Source: Streptomyces phaeofaciens (GTDB lineage Bacteria; Actinomycetota; Actinomycetes; Streptomycetales; Streptomycetaceae). Taken from it: a stretch of DNA of 64,000 nt. A program made the translations under genes and the position numbers. Of this stretch, positions 43,917-52,615 are shown one piece after another. How positions within the stretch are numbered: the first letter of the stretch is position 1; the number at the start of each line of letters is the position of its first letter. A model generated the notes under the pieces. It searched no databases. It worked only from the letters and a program-made list of their open reading frames with translations, and had not been told where the DNA came from. Where the stretch lies: contig NZ_BMSA01000004.1 of the NCBI RefSeq assembly GCF_014648915.1, positions 248,001 through 312,000 on the forward strand, in the 5' to 3' direction.

Positions 43917-44300
43917 GGCGGTTCCCTTTCACGGAGCGTGTCGCCTCAGCCTGACATCGGGCCGCGACACCCGCCCGTCAAGAGCACCTGATCCGGGCAG
44001 GCGGGGCCCGCCCGGAGGGGTCACCCACGACGTCGGCGGCCGGCGTGCCCGCCGGGGGGCGTGACGCAGGATCATCGGCCTCCGGCGCACCTCGCGTCAC
44101 CTCGGGTCCTGTCGGGTCGTCTCGCGTCGTCCCGGATCCTTTCCCGTGCGCGGACGGAGTCGGGAACACGCCAGCAGGCAACCGCAACACATCGGATGAG
44201 TCAAGGACTTGAACCATTGACAGGTGGGTGAACGCTGCCTACGGTCCCCGATACACCCGATGTCTCCGCTGAATCGACGATCCGTCAGATCTGGAGGACG
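43917..44300. other. 384-bp intergenic region upstream of GH95
   Basis: The divergent gap between the VOC protein and the GH95 operon holds a run of short near-repeats of TCGGGTC/TCGCGTC (about 44091-44140) and a good promoter at 44217-44245. I see no small ORF with a credible ribosome site here. Confidence 0.5.
44217..44245 (+). promoter_or_regulatory. Consensus vegetative promoter for the GH95-GH97 operon
   Basis: TTGACA (44217-44222), a 17-base spacer and TACGGT (44240-44245) match the HrdB-type consensus. The first codon is at 44301 with GGAGG just before it, leaving a leader of about 50 bases. Confidence 0.75.
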
Positions 44301-46625
44301 ATGATGACCTCACGATCGGGGAAGCCCTCACCCCTGCCCCGCAGAGCCTTGCTCGGCAGCGCGCTGGGCGGCGCGGCGGCCGCGGCCCTGCCCGGCACGG
44401 CCCACGCCGAACAGCCCCCGCCCGCCGACACCAGCCCCGTGACCGGACCCGGCGAAGGCCCCTGGAAACTCCACGACACCATGACCACCGACGCCGCCTG
44501 GGACCGGTTCCTGCACGGCCAGGACCTGCTGTGGAGCCGACTGCCGACGCTCTGGTACGAGGGCCCGTTCCTCGGCGACGGGCAGCTCGGCAGCATGATC
44601 TACCAGGAGCCCGGGTCCCAGCAGATCCGCTTCACGGTCCAGCACGGCCGAGTCCAGGACCACCGGCCCGAGTTCGGCAGCGGCTGGGGCACCTGCCGGC
44701 TGCCGGTCGGGCACCTCACGCTCGAACCGGTCGGCACGATCACCGCCGTGAACTGGCGGCTGAGCCTGTGGAACGCCGAACTCACCGGCACGGTCACCAC
44801 CACCGCCGGCACCCTCACCCTCTCCGCCCTCGTCCACGACGAGGTCCTGGCCGTCCGGGCACGGGCCGCCGGCGGCGAACGGGTCGTCTGGACCTTCCGT
44901 CCCGAGGAGGCCCTCAGCCCCCGCCGCATCAGCGAGGCGCCGCCCGCCGGGTACACCGTCAACCCGCCCTGGACCACCCGGACCACCGCCGACGGCACCG
45001 AACAGGTGCTCCAGGCCCTCACCGGCGGCCAGACGGCCACCGCGTACCGCCGCGCCGGCGACGATCTGCTGCTCAGCGTCGGGCACAGCTCGCCCTCCAC
45101 CACCGCCGCCGAGACCGAGTCGCTGCGCACGCTCCGCCGCGCCGGGTCGTACGCCGCCCTGCGCCGCCGGCATCTGCGCTGGTGGCACGCGTTCTACCGG
45201 AAGAGCTTCGTGTCGTTCCCCGACCAGCGGCTCCAGAGCTTCCACTGGATCCAGCTCTACAAGGTCGCCTCCGCCAGCCGCGCGGGCGGTCCCGTCATGG
45301 CCACCTCCGGGCCGTGGCTGGAGCCCACACCCTGGCCCGCGGTCTGGTGGAACCTCAACGTCCAGCTCGAGTACTGGCTCATCCACGGCTCCAACCACCC
45401 GGAACTCGACGCGCTCGCCACCACCCTGCGGCAGAACCAGGAACAGCTGATCGCCAACGTGCCCGCCGCCCACCGCGCGGACAGCTCCGGCGTCGGCCGC
45501 AGCTCCGACATGTTCGCCGACCGGGCCGTGGGCCGGCCGGGCACCGGCGCCGAGACCGGCGACCTCACCTGGGCGCTGCACAACGTGTGGCTGTCCTACC
45601 GGCACTCCATGGACGAGTCCCTGCTGCGGGACACGATCTACCCGGTGCTGCGCCGGGCGATCAACTACTACCTGCACTTCCTCACCCCGGGCGGCGACGG
45701 CAGGCTGCATCTGCCGAGCACCCTGTCGCCCGAGTACCCGGTCGTGCCGCCGCAGGACACCAACTACGACCTGGCGCTGATCCGCTGGGGCTGCCGGACG
45801 CTGATCGAGTCCGCCGAACGCCTCGGTGTCGACGACGAGTTGACCCCGCGCTGGCAGGAGGTGCTGGCGAAGCTCGCGCCGTACCCGGTCGACGCCAACG
45901 GCTTCATGATCGGCGCGGACACTCCGTACGCGGTGTCCCACCGGCACTACTCGCATCTGCTGATGGTGTACCCGCTGTATCTCGTCAACTGGGACCAGCC
46001 CGAGAACCGCGACCTGATCACGAGGTCCGTCGCCCACTGGCACGCGCTGACCGGCGCCCACCGGGGCTACAGCTACACCGGTGCCGCCTCGCTCTACGCG
46101 ATGACGGGCGACGGCGACACGGCGATCTCCTACCTGCGGAAGTTCTTCGACCCCACCACCCGCTACCCCTGCCGCCCCAACACGCACTACACCGAGGCCG
46201 GTCCGGTCATCGAGACGCCGTTGTCCGCCTCGCAGTCGCTGCACGACATGTTCTGCCAGAGCTGGGGCGGCGTGATCCGCGTCTTCCCGGCCGTCCCGAC
46301 CGCCTGGGCGGACGTCACCCTGCACGACTTCCGCACCCAGGGCGCCTTCCTGGTCAGCGCGGTCCGCGAGGCGGGGGCGACCCGGTTCGTCCGGATCCGG
46401 AGCCTGGCGGGCGAGCCGCTCAGGCTCCGGCACGGATTCACCGGCCGCGTCACCGCGGTGCTGGACGACGGCAGCCCGGCCCGCACCCACGACCTGGGCG
46501 ACGGCACCCTCGGCATCGACCTGCCCAAAGGCCGCGAGGTGCTGGTCCACTCCGGGTCCCGGCCCGACCTCGTCATCGCGCCCGTGGCCGTCGGCGAACC
46601 CGGCGCGGCCTGGGGACTGCCGTAG
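44301..46625 (+). CDS. Exported GH95-family glycosidase (alpha-L-fucosidase/galactosidase type)
   Basis: A 774-aa secreted enzyme. A Tat signal (PLPRRALLGSALGGAAAAALPGTAHA) precedes an N-terminal beta-sandwich with WYEGPFLGDGQLGSMIYQ and a large alpha/alpha barrel (WWNLNVQLEYWLIHGSNHPEL, ETGDLTWALHNVWLSY, LPSTLSPEYP). It ends with a C-terminal beta domain. GH95 enzymes are inverting and act on alpha-fucosides or alpha-L-galactosides of plant and host glycans. The ATG at 44301 has CTGGAGGACG upstream. It is followed 43 bases later by a GH97 gene, presumably in one operon. Confidence 0.85.
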   Translation: MMTSRSGKPSPLPRRALLGSALGGAAAAALPGTAHAEQPPPADTSPVTGPGEGPWKLHDTMTTDAAWDRFLHGQDLLWSRLPTLWYEGPFLGDGQLGSMIYQEPGSQQIRFTVQHGRVQDHRPEFGSGWGTCRLPVGHLTLEPVGTITAVNWRLSLWNAELTGTVTTTAGTLTLSALVHDEVLAVRARAAGGERVVWTFRPEEALSPRRISEAPPAGYTVNPPWTTRTTADGTEQVLQALTGGQTATAYRRAGDDLLLSVGHSSPSTTAAETESLRTLRRAGSYAALRRRHLRWWHAFYRKSFVSFPDQRLQSFHWIQLYKVASASRAGGPVMATSGPWLEPTPWPAVWWNLNVQLEYWLIHGSNHPELDALATTLRQNQEQLIANVPAAHRADSSGVGRSSDMFADRAVGRPGTGAETGDLTWALHNVWLSYRHSMDESLLRDTIYPVLRRAINYYLHFLTPGGDGRLHLPSTLSPEYPVVPPQDTNYDLALIRWGCRTLIESAERLGVDDELTPRWQEVLAKLAPYPVDANGFMIGADTPYAVSHRHYSHLLMVYPLYLVNWDQPENRDLITRSVAHWHALTGAHRGYSYTGAASLYAMTGDGDTAISYLRKFFDPTTRYPCRPNTHYTEAGPVIETPLSASQSLHDMFCQSWGGVIRVFPAVPTAWADVTLHDFRTQGAFLVSAVREAGATRFVRIRSLAGEPLRLRHGFTGRVTAVLDDGSPARTHDLGDGTLGIDLPKGREVLVHSGSRPDLVIAPVAVGEPGAAWGLP

Positions 46626-46668
46626 AAGACCGTCGTCCCCTCCCGCCCCCACAACAGGGAAGGTTCTC

Positions 46669-48579
46669 ATGGCTGTTCCGATCAGAACGGCGGTCGCCGC
46701 GCTCTGCGCGGGGCTCGTCGCCGCACTCTGCACGACCGTTCCCGCGCAGGCCGAACGACGGCACGAGCGGACCTGGTCCCTCTCCGCGACGGCCCACGCA
46801 CCCCGCGCTCGGATATCCCTGGACGACACCACCGGCACGCTGAGCCTGTCGGTGTCCCGCGACGGCCGTCCGGTCCTCGAGCCGTCGCCCGTCGGTATCG
46901 TCACCGAACAGGCCGATCTGTCCCAGGGGTTGCGCTTCCTGCACCGTAAGGATCGCCTGATCGCGCAGAGTTATCGGGTGATGTCCGGAAAGCGGCTCGC
47001 CCGCGAGGTCCGGATGAACGAGACCCGGCTGTCGTTCGCCACCGCCGCCGGCGCGCGGCTCGACCTCGTCGTCCGTGCCTCCGCCGACGGTGTCGCCTAC
47101 CGGTACGTCCTGCCCGCGACCTACGGCGACGTGCTGGGCGAGACCTCCGCGTTCCATCTGCCGGCCGACGCGGGCGCCTGGCTGAGCACCTATCGGGTCG
47201 ACAACGAGGGGCAGTTCGCCCAGTACACCGCCGCCACCGCCCCCACCCGCAGCTACGGCCACCAGGCGCTCTTCGAAACGCCCGGCGGCTACACCCTGCT
47301 CGCCGAGTCCGATCTCACGGGCGCCTACTCGGGCGCCCGGCTCGCCCACACCCAGGGCACCGGCGCCTACCGGATCCAGCTCGCCGACGACCGCGTCCCC
47401 ACCGACGGCCCGCTCACCACGCCCTGGCGGGCCATGGTCACCGGCGACCTCGCCACCGTCACCCGGTCCACCTTCACCGACGACCTCGCCCCCGCGTCCG
47501 AGGTCGCCGATCCCTCCTGGATCCGGCCCGGCACCGTGTTGTGGACCTGGCTCGCCGGCGGCCGCCCGGCCGGGCAGAGCCTCGCGGCGCAGCAGGCGTA
47601 CGTCGACTACGCCGCCGAGCGGGGCTGGCCGTACGAGGCCGTCGACGCGGGCTGGTACTTCAAGGCCGACGAGTGGGACACCACCGACCCGGACTGGCAG
47701 ACGAACAGCTGGCTGCCGGAACTCGTCGCGTACGCCCGCGCCAAGGGCGTCGGGATCATCGTCTGGATCCATCAGCGCGACCTCGACACCGCCGAGGAAC
47801 GCGCCCGGTGGCTGCCCACGCTGGAACGGTGGGGCGTCAAGGGCGTCAAGATCGACTTCATGAACTCCGAGGCCCGGTCCATGCTCCAGTGGTACGACGC
47901 CATCCTCCCGGAGACCGCGGCCCACCACCTCCTGGTCGACTTCCACGGCTCGACGATCCCCAAGGGCATCCAGCGCACCTGGCCGCACGTCATGACCCTG
48001 GAGGGGGTCGGCGGGGAGGAGAAGCGGACCAACACCGCCGCCCACCTGACCACGCTGCCCTTCACCCGCAATGTCGTCGGCTCGATGGACTTCACCCCCG
48101 GCGGCTTCCACCGGGTCGGCCTGCGCCCCAACTCCGACGCGGCCGAGGTCGGACTCACGGTGGCCTACGAGTCGGGCCTCCAGATGTTCGCGGGCACCCC
48201 CGAGTCGTACGACGTCCGCCCCCTGGCCCGGGGCTTCCTCGACCAGGTCCCGGCGGCCTGGGACGACACCCGGCTGCTCGCCGGGGATCCCGGGCGCGAG
48301 GCGGTCCTCGCCCGCCGCAGCGGCGACCGCTGGTTCCTGGGCGGGGTGTACGCCGGCGCCGCCCGCACGGCCGAGGTGCCGCTGTCGCTGGGGCCGGGGC
48401 GATGGCTGGTCGAGACGATCGAGGACGGCACCGACGGCACCGACGGCACCGACGGCCTCGTCCGGGACCGCCGGGTACTGGCCGGCGGCGACGTGCTCGC
48501 CGTCGATGTCGTCGCCGACGGCGGCTTCGCCGCGATCGCCTGCCCGTGGCGGCCGGGGGTCACGACCTGCTACCGCTGA
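46669..48579 (+). CDS. Exported GH97-family glycosidase
   Basis: A 636-aa secreted enzyme with a Sec signal (about 1-28). The N-terminal beta-supersandwich (about 35-270) leads to a TIM barrel (WTWLAGGRPAGQSLAAQQAYVDYAAERGWPYEAVDAGW) and a C-terminal beta domain. GVKIDFMNSE (about 395-404) supplies an Asp nucleophile, which fits the retaining alpha-galactosidase-like branch of GH97 better than the inverting glucosidases. MTLEGVGGEEKRT also matches the family. A small in-frame TDG triplet repeat (about 588-596) lies in the C-terminal domain. It is downstream partner of GH95. Confidence 0.88.
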   Translation: MAVPIRTAVAALCAGLVAALCTTVPAQAERRHERTWSLSATAHAPRARISLDDTTGTLSLSVSRDGRPVLEPSPVGIVTEQADLSQGLRFLHRKDRLIAQSYRVMSGKRLAREVRMNETRLSFATAAGARLDLVVRASADGVAYRYVLPATYGDVLGETSAFHLPADAGAWLSTYRVDNEGQFAQYTAATAPTRSYGHQALFETPGGYTLLAESDLTGAYSGARLAHTQGTGAYRIQLADDRVPTDGPLTTPWRAMVTGDLATVTRSTFTDDLAPASEVADPSWIRPGTVLWTWLAGGRPAGQSLAAQQAYVDYAAERGWPYEAVDAGWYFKADEWDTTDPDWQTNSWLPELVAYARAKGVGIIVWIHQRDLDTAEERARWLPTLERWGVKGVKIDFMNSEARSMLQWYDAILPETAAHHLLVDFHGSTIPKGIQRTWPHVMTLEGVGGEEKRTNTAAHLTTLPFTRNVVGSMDFTPGGFHRVGLRPNSDAAEVGLTVAYESGLQMFAGTPESYDVRPLARGFLDQVPAAWDDTRLLAGDPGREAVLARRSGDRWFLGGVYAGAARTAEVPLSLGPGRWLVETIEDGTDGTDGTDGLVRDRRVLAGGDVLAVDVVADGGFAAIACPWRPGVTTCYR

Positions 48580-48627
48580 GCGGTCCGTCGGCCGGCCGTG
48601 ACCCGGAGCCCGGACGACGCCGTGCGG

Positions 48628-49122
48628 TCAGCCGTGGTAGTTGATGTAGCCGTTGCCGTCCGCGTCGTCGGCGCGCTTGGTGTACGAGTGGGCGTCCGCG
48701 CGGGCGCCGGTGGGCTTGAGCAGGTAGACGGTGTCCTTGTCGTTGTTCCAGATGAAGTTGCAGTTCTGGCGGTAGACGACATTGCCGGCGTCGGAGTCGG
48801 TGCCGCGCCCCCCGCGCAGCTTGACGTAGTCGCCGGGCTCGAGCTTGTGGCTCGCGGTGAAGGTGAACTTGTTGCCCACGGCGTCCTTGACGACGTAACC
48901 CTTGAGGTTGACGGTCGCGGTGCGGGAGTAGTTCTTGATCGTCAGGTACTCGTTCTTGGTGTTGCCACCCGAGCAGCGGTTGGAGTCGCTGCCCGGGGCG
49001 TCGTACTGGACGCCCTTGACCTTCAGCGCGGACGAGTACTCGGCGGCCTGGGCCGGAGCGGCGGCGATCACGGCGAGCGTGCCCGCGGCGGCGGTCGCGG
49101 CCAGGGCATGGCGTATGGACAT
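48628..49122 (-). CDS. Secreted lamin-tail-domain (LTD) protein, 164 aa
   Basis: A signal peptide (about 1-27, ending AQAAEYS) precedes an immunoglobulin-like LTD fold at about 33-160. Diagnostic stretches are NEYLTIKNYSRTATVNLKGYVVKDAVGNKFTF, then HKLEPGDYVKLRGGRGTDS and WNNDKDTVYLLKPTG. Bacterial LTD proteins are exported and of uncertain role, perhaps binding wall or nucleic acid. Single gene, convergent with GH97. Confidence 0.88.
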   Translation of the reverse strand: MSIRHALAATAAAGTLAVIAAAPAQAAEYSSALKVKGVQYDAPGSDSNRCSGGNTKNEYLTIKNYSRTATVNLKGYVVKDAVGNKFTFTASHKLEPGDYVKLRGGRGTDSDAGNVVYRQNCNFIWNNDKDTVYLLKPTGARADAHSYTKRADDADGNGYINYHG

Positions 49123-49342
49123 GAGGAATCCCCCCTCAATGGTGCGATTGGAGCGTGTGGAGCCTACCCGAGGTGATCAGCGTGTGTTGCTGGTGTATGG
49201 GAATCGTGAAGGGCGCCGCGGGCGTCGCGTTGTCGGACCCTGGCCGTACAGTTCGCTGCCGTGAGGACAGCTGAAGAACCTCCGCAACGGCGGGCACGGG
49301 ACACGGACCGTCGTCACGGTTCGCCATCGAGGAGAAAGACCC

Positions 49343-49819
49343 ATGAGAGTGCTTCCCGCCGTCACCCGTCATGACGGGTTCGCCGCCCTGGTCGTCAGGA
49401 CCGACTACGCCGACGAGCAGGCGTGGCGGGACGTGGCCGCGGCCTTGCTGGAGCCCTGGGGAGACCGCCCGCACGACGCGCACGTCCACTTCGTCGACGA
49501 CCCGGCCTGGGCGGAGGCGACCGTCGACGAGGTGCTGGCGGCGGTTCGCGCCGACGAGGACCTGGCCGTCGTCTTCCTCGCCGACCGGACGGCTCTGCGG
49601 GCCGGGGACCACGCGCTGCTGGCGGTCACCACACTCACGCGGGAGGAGTGCGTGGACGACGCGGACTACGCGCAACTGACCGAGTACGGGAGCGCGTTCC
49701 GGACCGTCCCGGCCGGGGTCCACGACGTCCACGCGAACCTGAGCATCGGCAACCTGGGCTTCGAGGAGTACGCGGCGTGGGCCGACGACGATCCCGAGGG
49801 CGTCTACCGGTCGTCCTGA
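49343..49819 (+). CDS. DUF6924-like hypothetical protein, 158 aa
   Basis: An acidic cytosolic protein with alternating strands and helices (FAALVVRTDYADEQAWRDVAAALL, DEDLAVVFLADRTAL, HDVHANLSIGNLGFEEYA). The ending IGNLGFEEYAAWADDDGVYR is characteristic of a conserved Streptomyces family I believe is DUF6924. No catalytic motif is seen. AGGAG lies 7-11 bases before ATG 49343. Confidence 0.75.
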   Translation: MRVLPAVTRHDGFAALVVRTDYADEQAWRDVAAALLEPWGDRPHDAHVHFVDDPAWAEATVDEVLAAVRADEDLAVVFLADRTALRAGDHALLAVTTLTREECVDDADYAQLTEYGSAFRTVPAGVHDVHANLSIGNLGFEEYAAWADDDPEGVYRSS

Positions 49820-49843
49820 ACTCCGGGCCGCCGGCGGTGCCGG

Positions 49844-50197
49844 TCAGGGGTGGGCCACGGCCTCCGCCTGAAGCTGCACCGCCGCCAGCAGGCTCAGCTT
49901 CGGCTCCGCCTGGCGCAGCGCCTTGACCGCAGCGACCGAGGCGACGTCCCCCGTGAAGCCGACGGCCTCCAGCCGGGTGCGGACCCAGCGGGCGCGCAGC
50001 TGGTTCTCGGTGGCGGCCGCGGTGGACGCGACGAGCGCGGCGGCGCGTTCCAGACCCGGGCGCTCCTCGGGCGCCGCCTCGGCCAGCGCCTGCTCCAGGG
50101 CCGCGGTGACCACGTCCGCGTCCCGGATGACCAGTACGACATTGTGCTTCTTGCTCAGCCCCACGATTCCTGTCATGTGGATCATCGTGGCCGTCAT
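49844..50197 (-). CDS. Hypothetical helical protein, 117 aa
   Basis: Residues 17-30 form a short strand (KHNVVLVIRDADVV), followed by several Ala/Leu-rich helices. No motif or family is recognised. The true start is uncertain: GCGGAGG abuts ATG 50197, so the in-frame ATG at codon 5 or 8 may be used. It is convergent with the DUF6924-like gene. Confidence 0.6.
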   Translation of the reverse strand: MTATMIHMTGIVGLSKKHNVVLVIRDADVVTAALEQALAEAAPEERPGLERAAALVASTAAATENQLRARWVRTRLEAVGFTGDVASVAAVKALRQAEPKLSLLAAVQLQAEAVAHP

Positions 50198-50263
50198 CCT
50201 CCGCGCCTGCCAAGCGACTTGAGGAGGCTCAGAGGATCGGCCGGGGCCGTGCGCCGGGCAGTC

Positions 50264-50358
50264 GGCGGTCGCGTCCGCGGACCCCGCCGGCTCCTCCCGC
50301 GGGCGGCGCGGACGCGACCGCCCCGGGCGGGCCGCCTGTCCGCGGACCCCGCCCGGGG
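50264..50358 (-). terminator. Interlaced GC hairpins
   Basis: A perfect 16-bp inverted repeat (50264-50279 with 50307-50322) is followed by an 11-bp one (50321-50331 with 50348-50358). A 16-bp direct repeat (GTCCGCGGACCCCGCC) occurs at 50273-50288 and 50338-50353. They lie immediately downstream of the SRPBCC gene stop on the minus strand, so transcription termination is the simplest role, but the layered duplication is unusual. Confidence 0.65.
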
Positions 50359-50395
50359 CGGTCGCGCCGGTGGGCGCGTGCGGTTGTGCCGGTGG

Positions 50396-50872
50396 TCAGA
50401 GGGGCGAGCCGGGGTCCCCGGGCCGGATGCGTCCGCGCCAGGCGCCGGATTCACCGCCGTGCTCCTCGATGTAGTCCTTGAAGCGGCGCAGATCACCCTT
50501 CACCCGGCGGTCGATCACGCCCATCATGTCCGCGCCCTTCTCGGCCATGCCGGTGGGCTCGATGTCCATCGTCAGCTCCACGCGGGTGTGCGTGTCGTCC
50601 AGTCGTTCGAACCGGACCGAACCCCGCTGCCGGGTGTCGCCGTCGACGGACCGCCAGGTGATCCGGTCGTCCGGGAACTGGTCGACGATCTCGGTGTCGA
50701 ACTCACGCCGCACCCCGCCGATCTTCATGGTCCAGTGGTTGTGCCGGGCGTCGAGCTGCCTCACCTCCTCGACACCCTCCATGAAGTTCGGGAACTCCTC
50801 GAACTGGGTCCACTGGTTGTACGCCGTGCGGACGGGAACGTCGACGTCCACCGCTTCCTTGACCGTGCTCAT
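50396..50872 (-). CDS. SRPBCC-family (polyketide cyclase/dehydrase-like) protein, 158 aa
   Basis: A START-like hydrophobic-pocket protein beginning MSTVKEAVDVDVPVRTAYNQWTQFEEFPNFMEGVEEV, the common stress-associated form rather than a true polyketide cyclase. ATG 50872 follows GAGGAGGAACC. A SigB-like promoter lies about 90 bases upstream, and the divergent gene encodes a hemerythrin-like protein, suggesting an osmotic/oxidative stress role. The ligand is unknown. Confidence 0.88.
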   Translation of the reverse strand: MSTVKEAVDVDVPVRTAYNQWTQFEEFPNFMEGVEEVRQLDARHNHWTMKIGGVRREFDTEIVDQFPDDRITWRSVDGDTRQRGSVRFERLDDTHTRVELTMDIEPTGMAEKGADMMGVIDRRVKGDLRRFKDYIEEHGGESGAWRGRIRPGDPGSPL

Positions 50873-50960
50873 CGGTTCCTCCTCGTTCTGCGGTCGCTCG
50901 CGCCGGGCAGGTCGGCCCGCTGTGGGCCGGTCGGCCCGCTGCGCGTCTGCCCAGCACCGG

Positions 50961-50985
50961 GTACCCGGGTGAGCCGCACGAAGAC
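50961..50985 (-). promoter_or_regulatory. SigB-like promoter for the SRPBCC gene
   Basis: On the minus strand GTCT, a 15-base spacer and GGGTAC match the Streptomyces general-stress consensus GNNT-N14-16-GGGTAC/T. On the opposite strand a weaker copy (GTGT-N15-GGGCAC, about 51054-51078) precedes the hemerythrin gene. Confidence 0.65.
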
Positions 50986-51134
50986 CTCCCCAATGCCTGT
51001 CGAAATGCAGCCATAGGCAGCCATTAGGGAGGAACCGAACCGTTGCCGCGTTTCGTGTGAGCCCACCGGTGCCGGGCACTCGGGGCCACGGCGGATCCGT
51101 TCGGACCGCCGAGACACGACCGGAGGTGCAGGAC

Positions 51135-51698
51135 ATGGGACATGGTGGGAACGTCATCGACGAGCTGATGACCGATCACCGGGAGGTCGAGGAGATCTTC
51201 GGGAAGATCGAGGCGCTGTCGCCCGGGGACAAGAACCGCAAGCTCCACGCCGACCAGGCGACGATGGAGCTGGTCCGGCACTCGGTGGCCGAGGAGGCCT
51301 ACCTCTACCCGGCGGTACGCAAGCATGTGGAGGGTGGTGACGCGCTGGCCGACGAGGAGCTCGAGGATCACGCCACGGCCGAGCGGATCATGAAGGACCT
51401 GGAGGGCTGCGAGGCGGACGACCCCCGGTTCGACCGGCTGATGGGCATGCTCATGAGCGAGATCCGCGCGCACATCGCCGACGAGGAGGAGAACCTCTTC
51501 CCGAGGCTGCGCGCCGCCTGTCCGGCGGACGCGCTGAACGACCTGGGCGACAAGGTCCGCCAGGCGAAGAAGACCGCGCCGACCCGTCCGCACCCTGCCG
51601 CGCCGGACAAGCCGCCGGCCAACAAGATGCTCGCACCGGGCATCGGGCTGGTCGACCGCCTGCGGGACACGCTGACGGGGCGGGGCAAGCCCAGCTGA
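51135..51698 (+). CDS. Hemerythrin-like (HHE) domain protein, 187 aa
   Basis: An all-helical HHE protein likely binding a non-haem iron pair. Candidate ligands are in LMTDHREVEEIF (H15), LVRHSVAEEAYLYP (H and E near 48-55), LEDHATAERIM (H near 79) and IRAHIADEEENLFP (H and E near 113-120). The C-terminal 50 residues are Pro/Lys-rich. The start has GGAGGTG 7 bases upstream. Probable oxygen, NO or iron sensing or storage under stress, divergent from the SRPBCC gene. Confidence 0.9.
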   Translation: MGHGGNVIDELMTDHREVEEIFGKIEALSPGDKNRKLHADQATMELVRHSVAEEAYLYPAVRKHVEGGDALADEELEDHATAERIMKDLEGCEADDPRFDRLMGMLMSEIRAHIADEEENLFPRLRAACPADALNDLGDKVRQAKKTAPTRPHPAAPDKPPANKMLAPGIGLVDRLRDTLTGRGKPS

Positions 51699-51826
51699 CC
51701 GGCGCCCGCCGCCTCAGCGCCCGCGTCGCCTCGGCGTCCACGCCGCAGCGCCCGCCCCTGTGCGCCCGCTCCACCGCGTCCGCGCCACCGCCCCACCCCG
51801 CCCGCGCCTCGGCGCAGGACCACGGG

Positions 51827-52348
51827 TCAGGTGGTGACGGCGCGGCCGGGTGCGAGGCGGTCGAGGAGCGGGGCGTGGTGCAGTTCGGCCACGGGGGCGA
51901 GGAGGTCGGGGTGCCTCAGCAGGGCCGCCGCGCGTCGGTCGCCGTCGTCGGAGGTGAGCAGGCGCCCGAACGCGACCGGCGCGGTCGCCGTGTGCTCTCC
52001 TGTCGCCAGCGCCTCCACGGCACGGCCGGCCAGGTCCGGGTCCGCCAGCAACGCTGCCGCCCAGCTCGCCACGACCTCGTCCACCCAGGTGCGCCAGGCG
52101 GTCTCCCCCTCCCCCGGGTCCCCGTCCGCGCCGGTGATCCAGTCGAGCCGGACCGATCCTCCCGGCCCCGCGAGTGCCACCAGCCCGGCATCGAGCGCGG
52201 TCGGGTACCGCAGCCATGCCGCGACGGTCACGGCCTGTCGCGCCTGCGCCTCGCACCGGGCGGAGGCGAGCGCCCCGCCGTACGGCGGGAAGGCGGCCGT
52301 CAGCCAGTGCGTCGTCGCGGCGATGAGCGGGGAGAGGTCTGTGAGCAC
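51827..52348 (-). CDS. Hypothetical protein, 173 aa
   Basis: A mostly helical, Ala/Leu-rich soluble protein starting TDLSPLIAATTHWLTAAFPPYGG. No signal, membrane helix or recognisable motif is visible and the family is not recognised. Codon usage is normal for the genome. It is convergent with the hemerythrin gene and divergent from the methyltransferase operon. Confidence 0.65.
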   Translation of the reverse strand: MLTDLSPLIAATTHWLTAAFPPYGGALASARCEAQARQAVTVAAWLRYPTALDAGLVALAGPGGSVRLDWITGADGDPGEGETAWRTWVDEVVASWAAALLADPDLAGRAVEALATGEHTATAPVAFGRLLTSDDGDRRAAALLRHPDLLAPVAELHHAPLLDRLAPGRAVTT

Positions 52349-52504
52349 TGCCTACCGTCTGAGCTGCCGGGCGAAGGAGAGGTGGGGACGGAACGACGGT
52401 AGCCCGAGGAACGCCGGCGGGGATATGGCCGAAGCGCGCCCGACGGCGTGGTTCCGGCCACATCCGCCTCGCGTCACCCGGCGCCGAATGGGCACTCGGC
52501 CGCC

Positions 52505-52615
52505 ATGAACGCCGAAGCAGCCGTCCGGGGTGCCCACCGCTACCGGCCGGCGACCGCACCGCCCGGCGCCCCCGAGGGGGCTGCGAGACGCCCCGTGGGC
52601 AGAGTGATCCGATGA
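52505..52615 (+). CDS. Possible 36-aa coupled small ORF
   Basis: ATG 52505 opens a 36-codon frame (NAEAAVRGAHRYRPATAPPG..., ending RPVGRVIR) whose TGA overlaps the methyltransferase ATG (ATGA). The coupling is the only support: the upstream site is weak and third-position GC (about 78 percent) is lower than in neighbours. It may be a leader ORF or chance. Confidence 0.3.
   Translation: MNAEAAVRGAHRYRPATAPPGAPEGAARRPVGRVIR

Noticed and set aside
44328..46904. 858-codon minus-strand frame opposite GH95
   Set aside because: Antisense shadow; composition is typical of reversed Streptomyces coding DNA and GH95 motifs on the plus strand are unmistakable.
50264..50358. Phage or element attachment site
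   Set aside because: No integrase, tRNA or boundary repeat is nearby; the repeats are better explained as hairpins.
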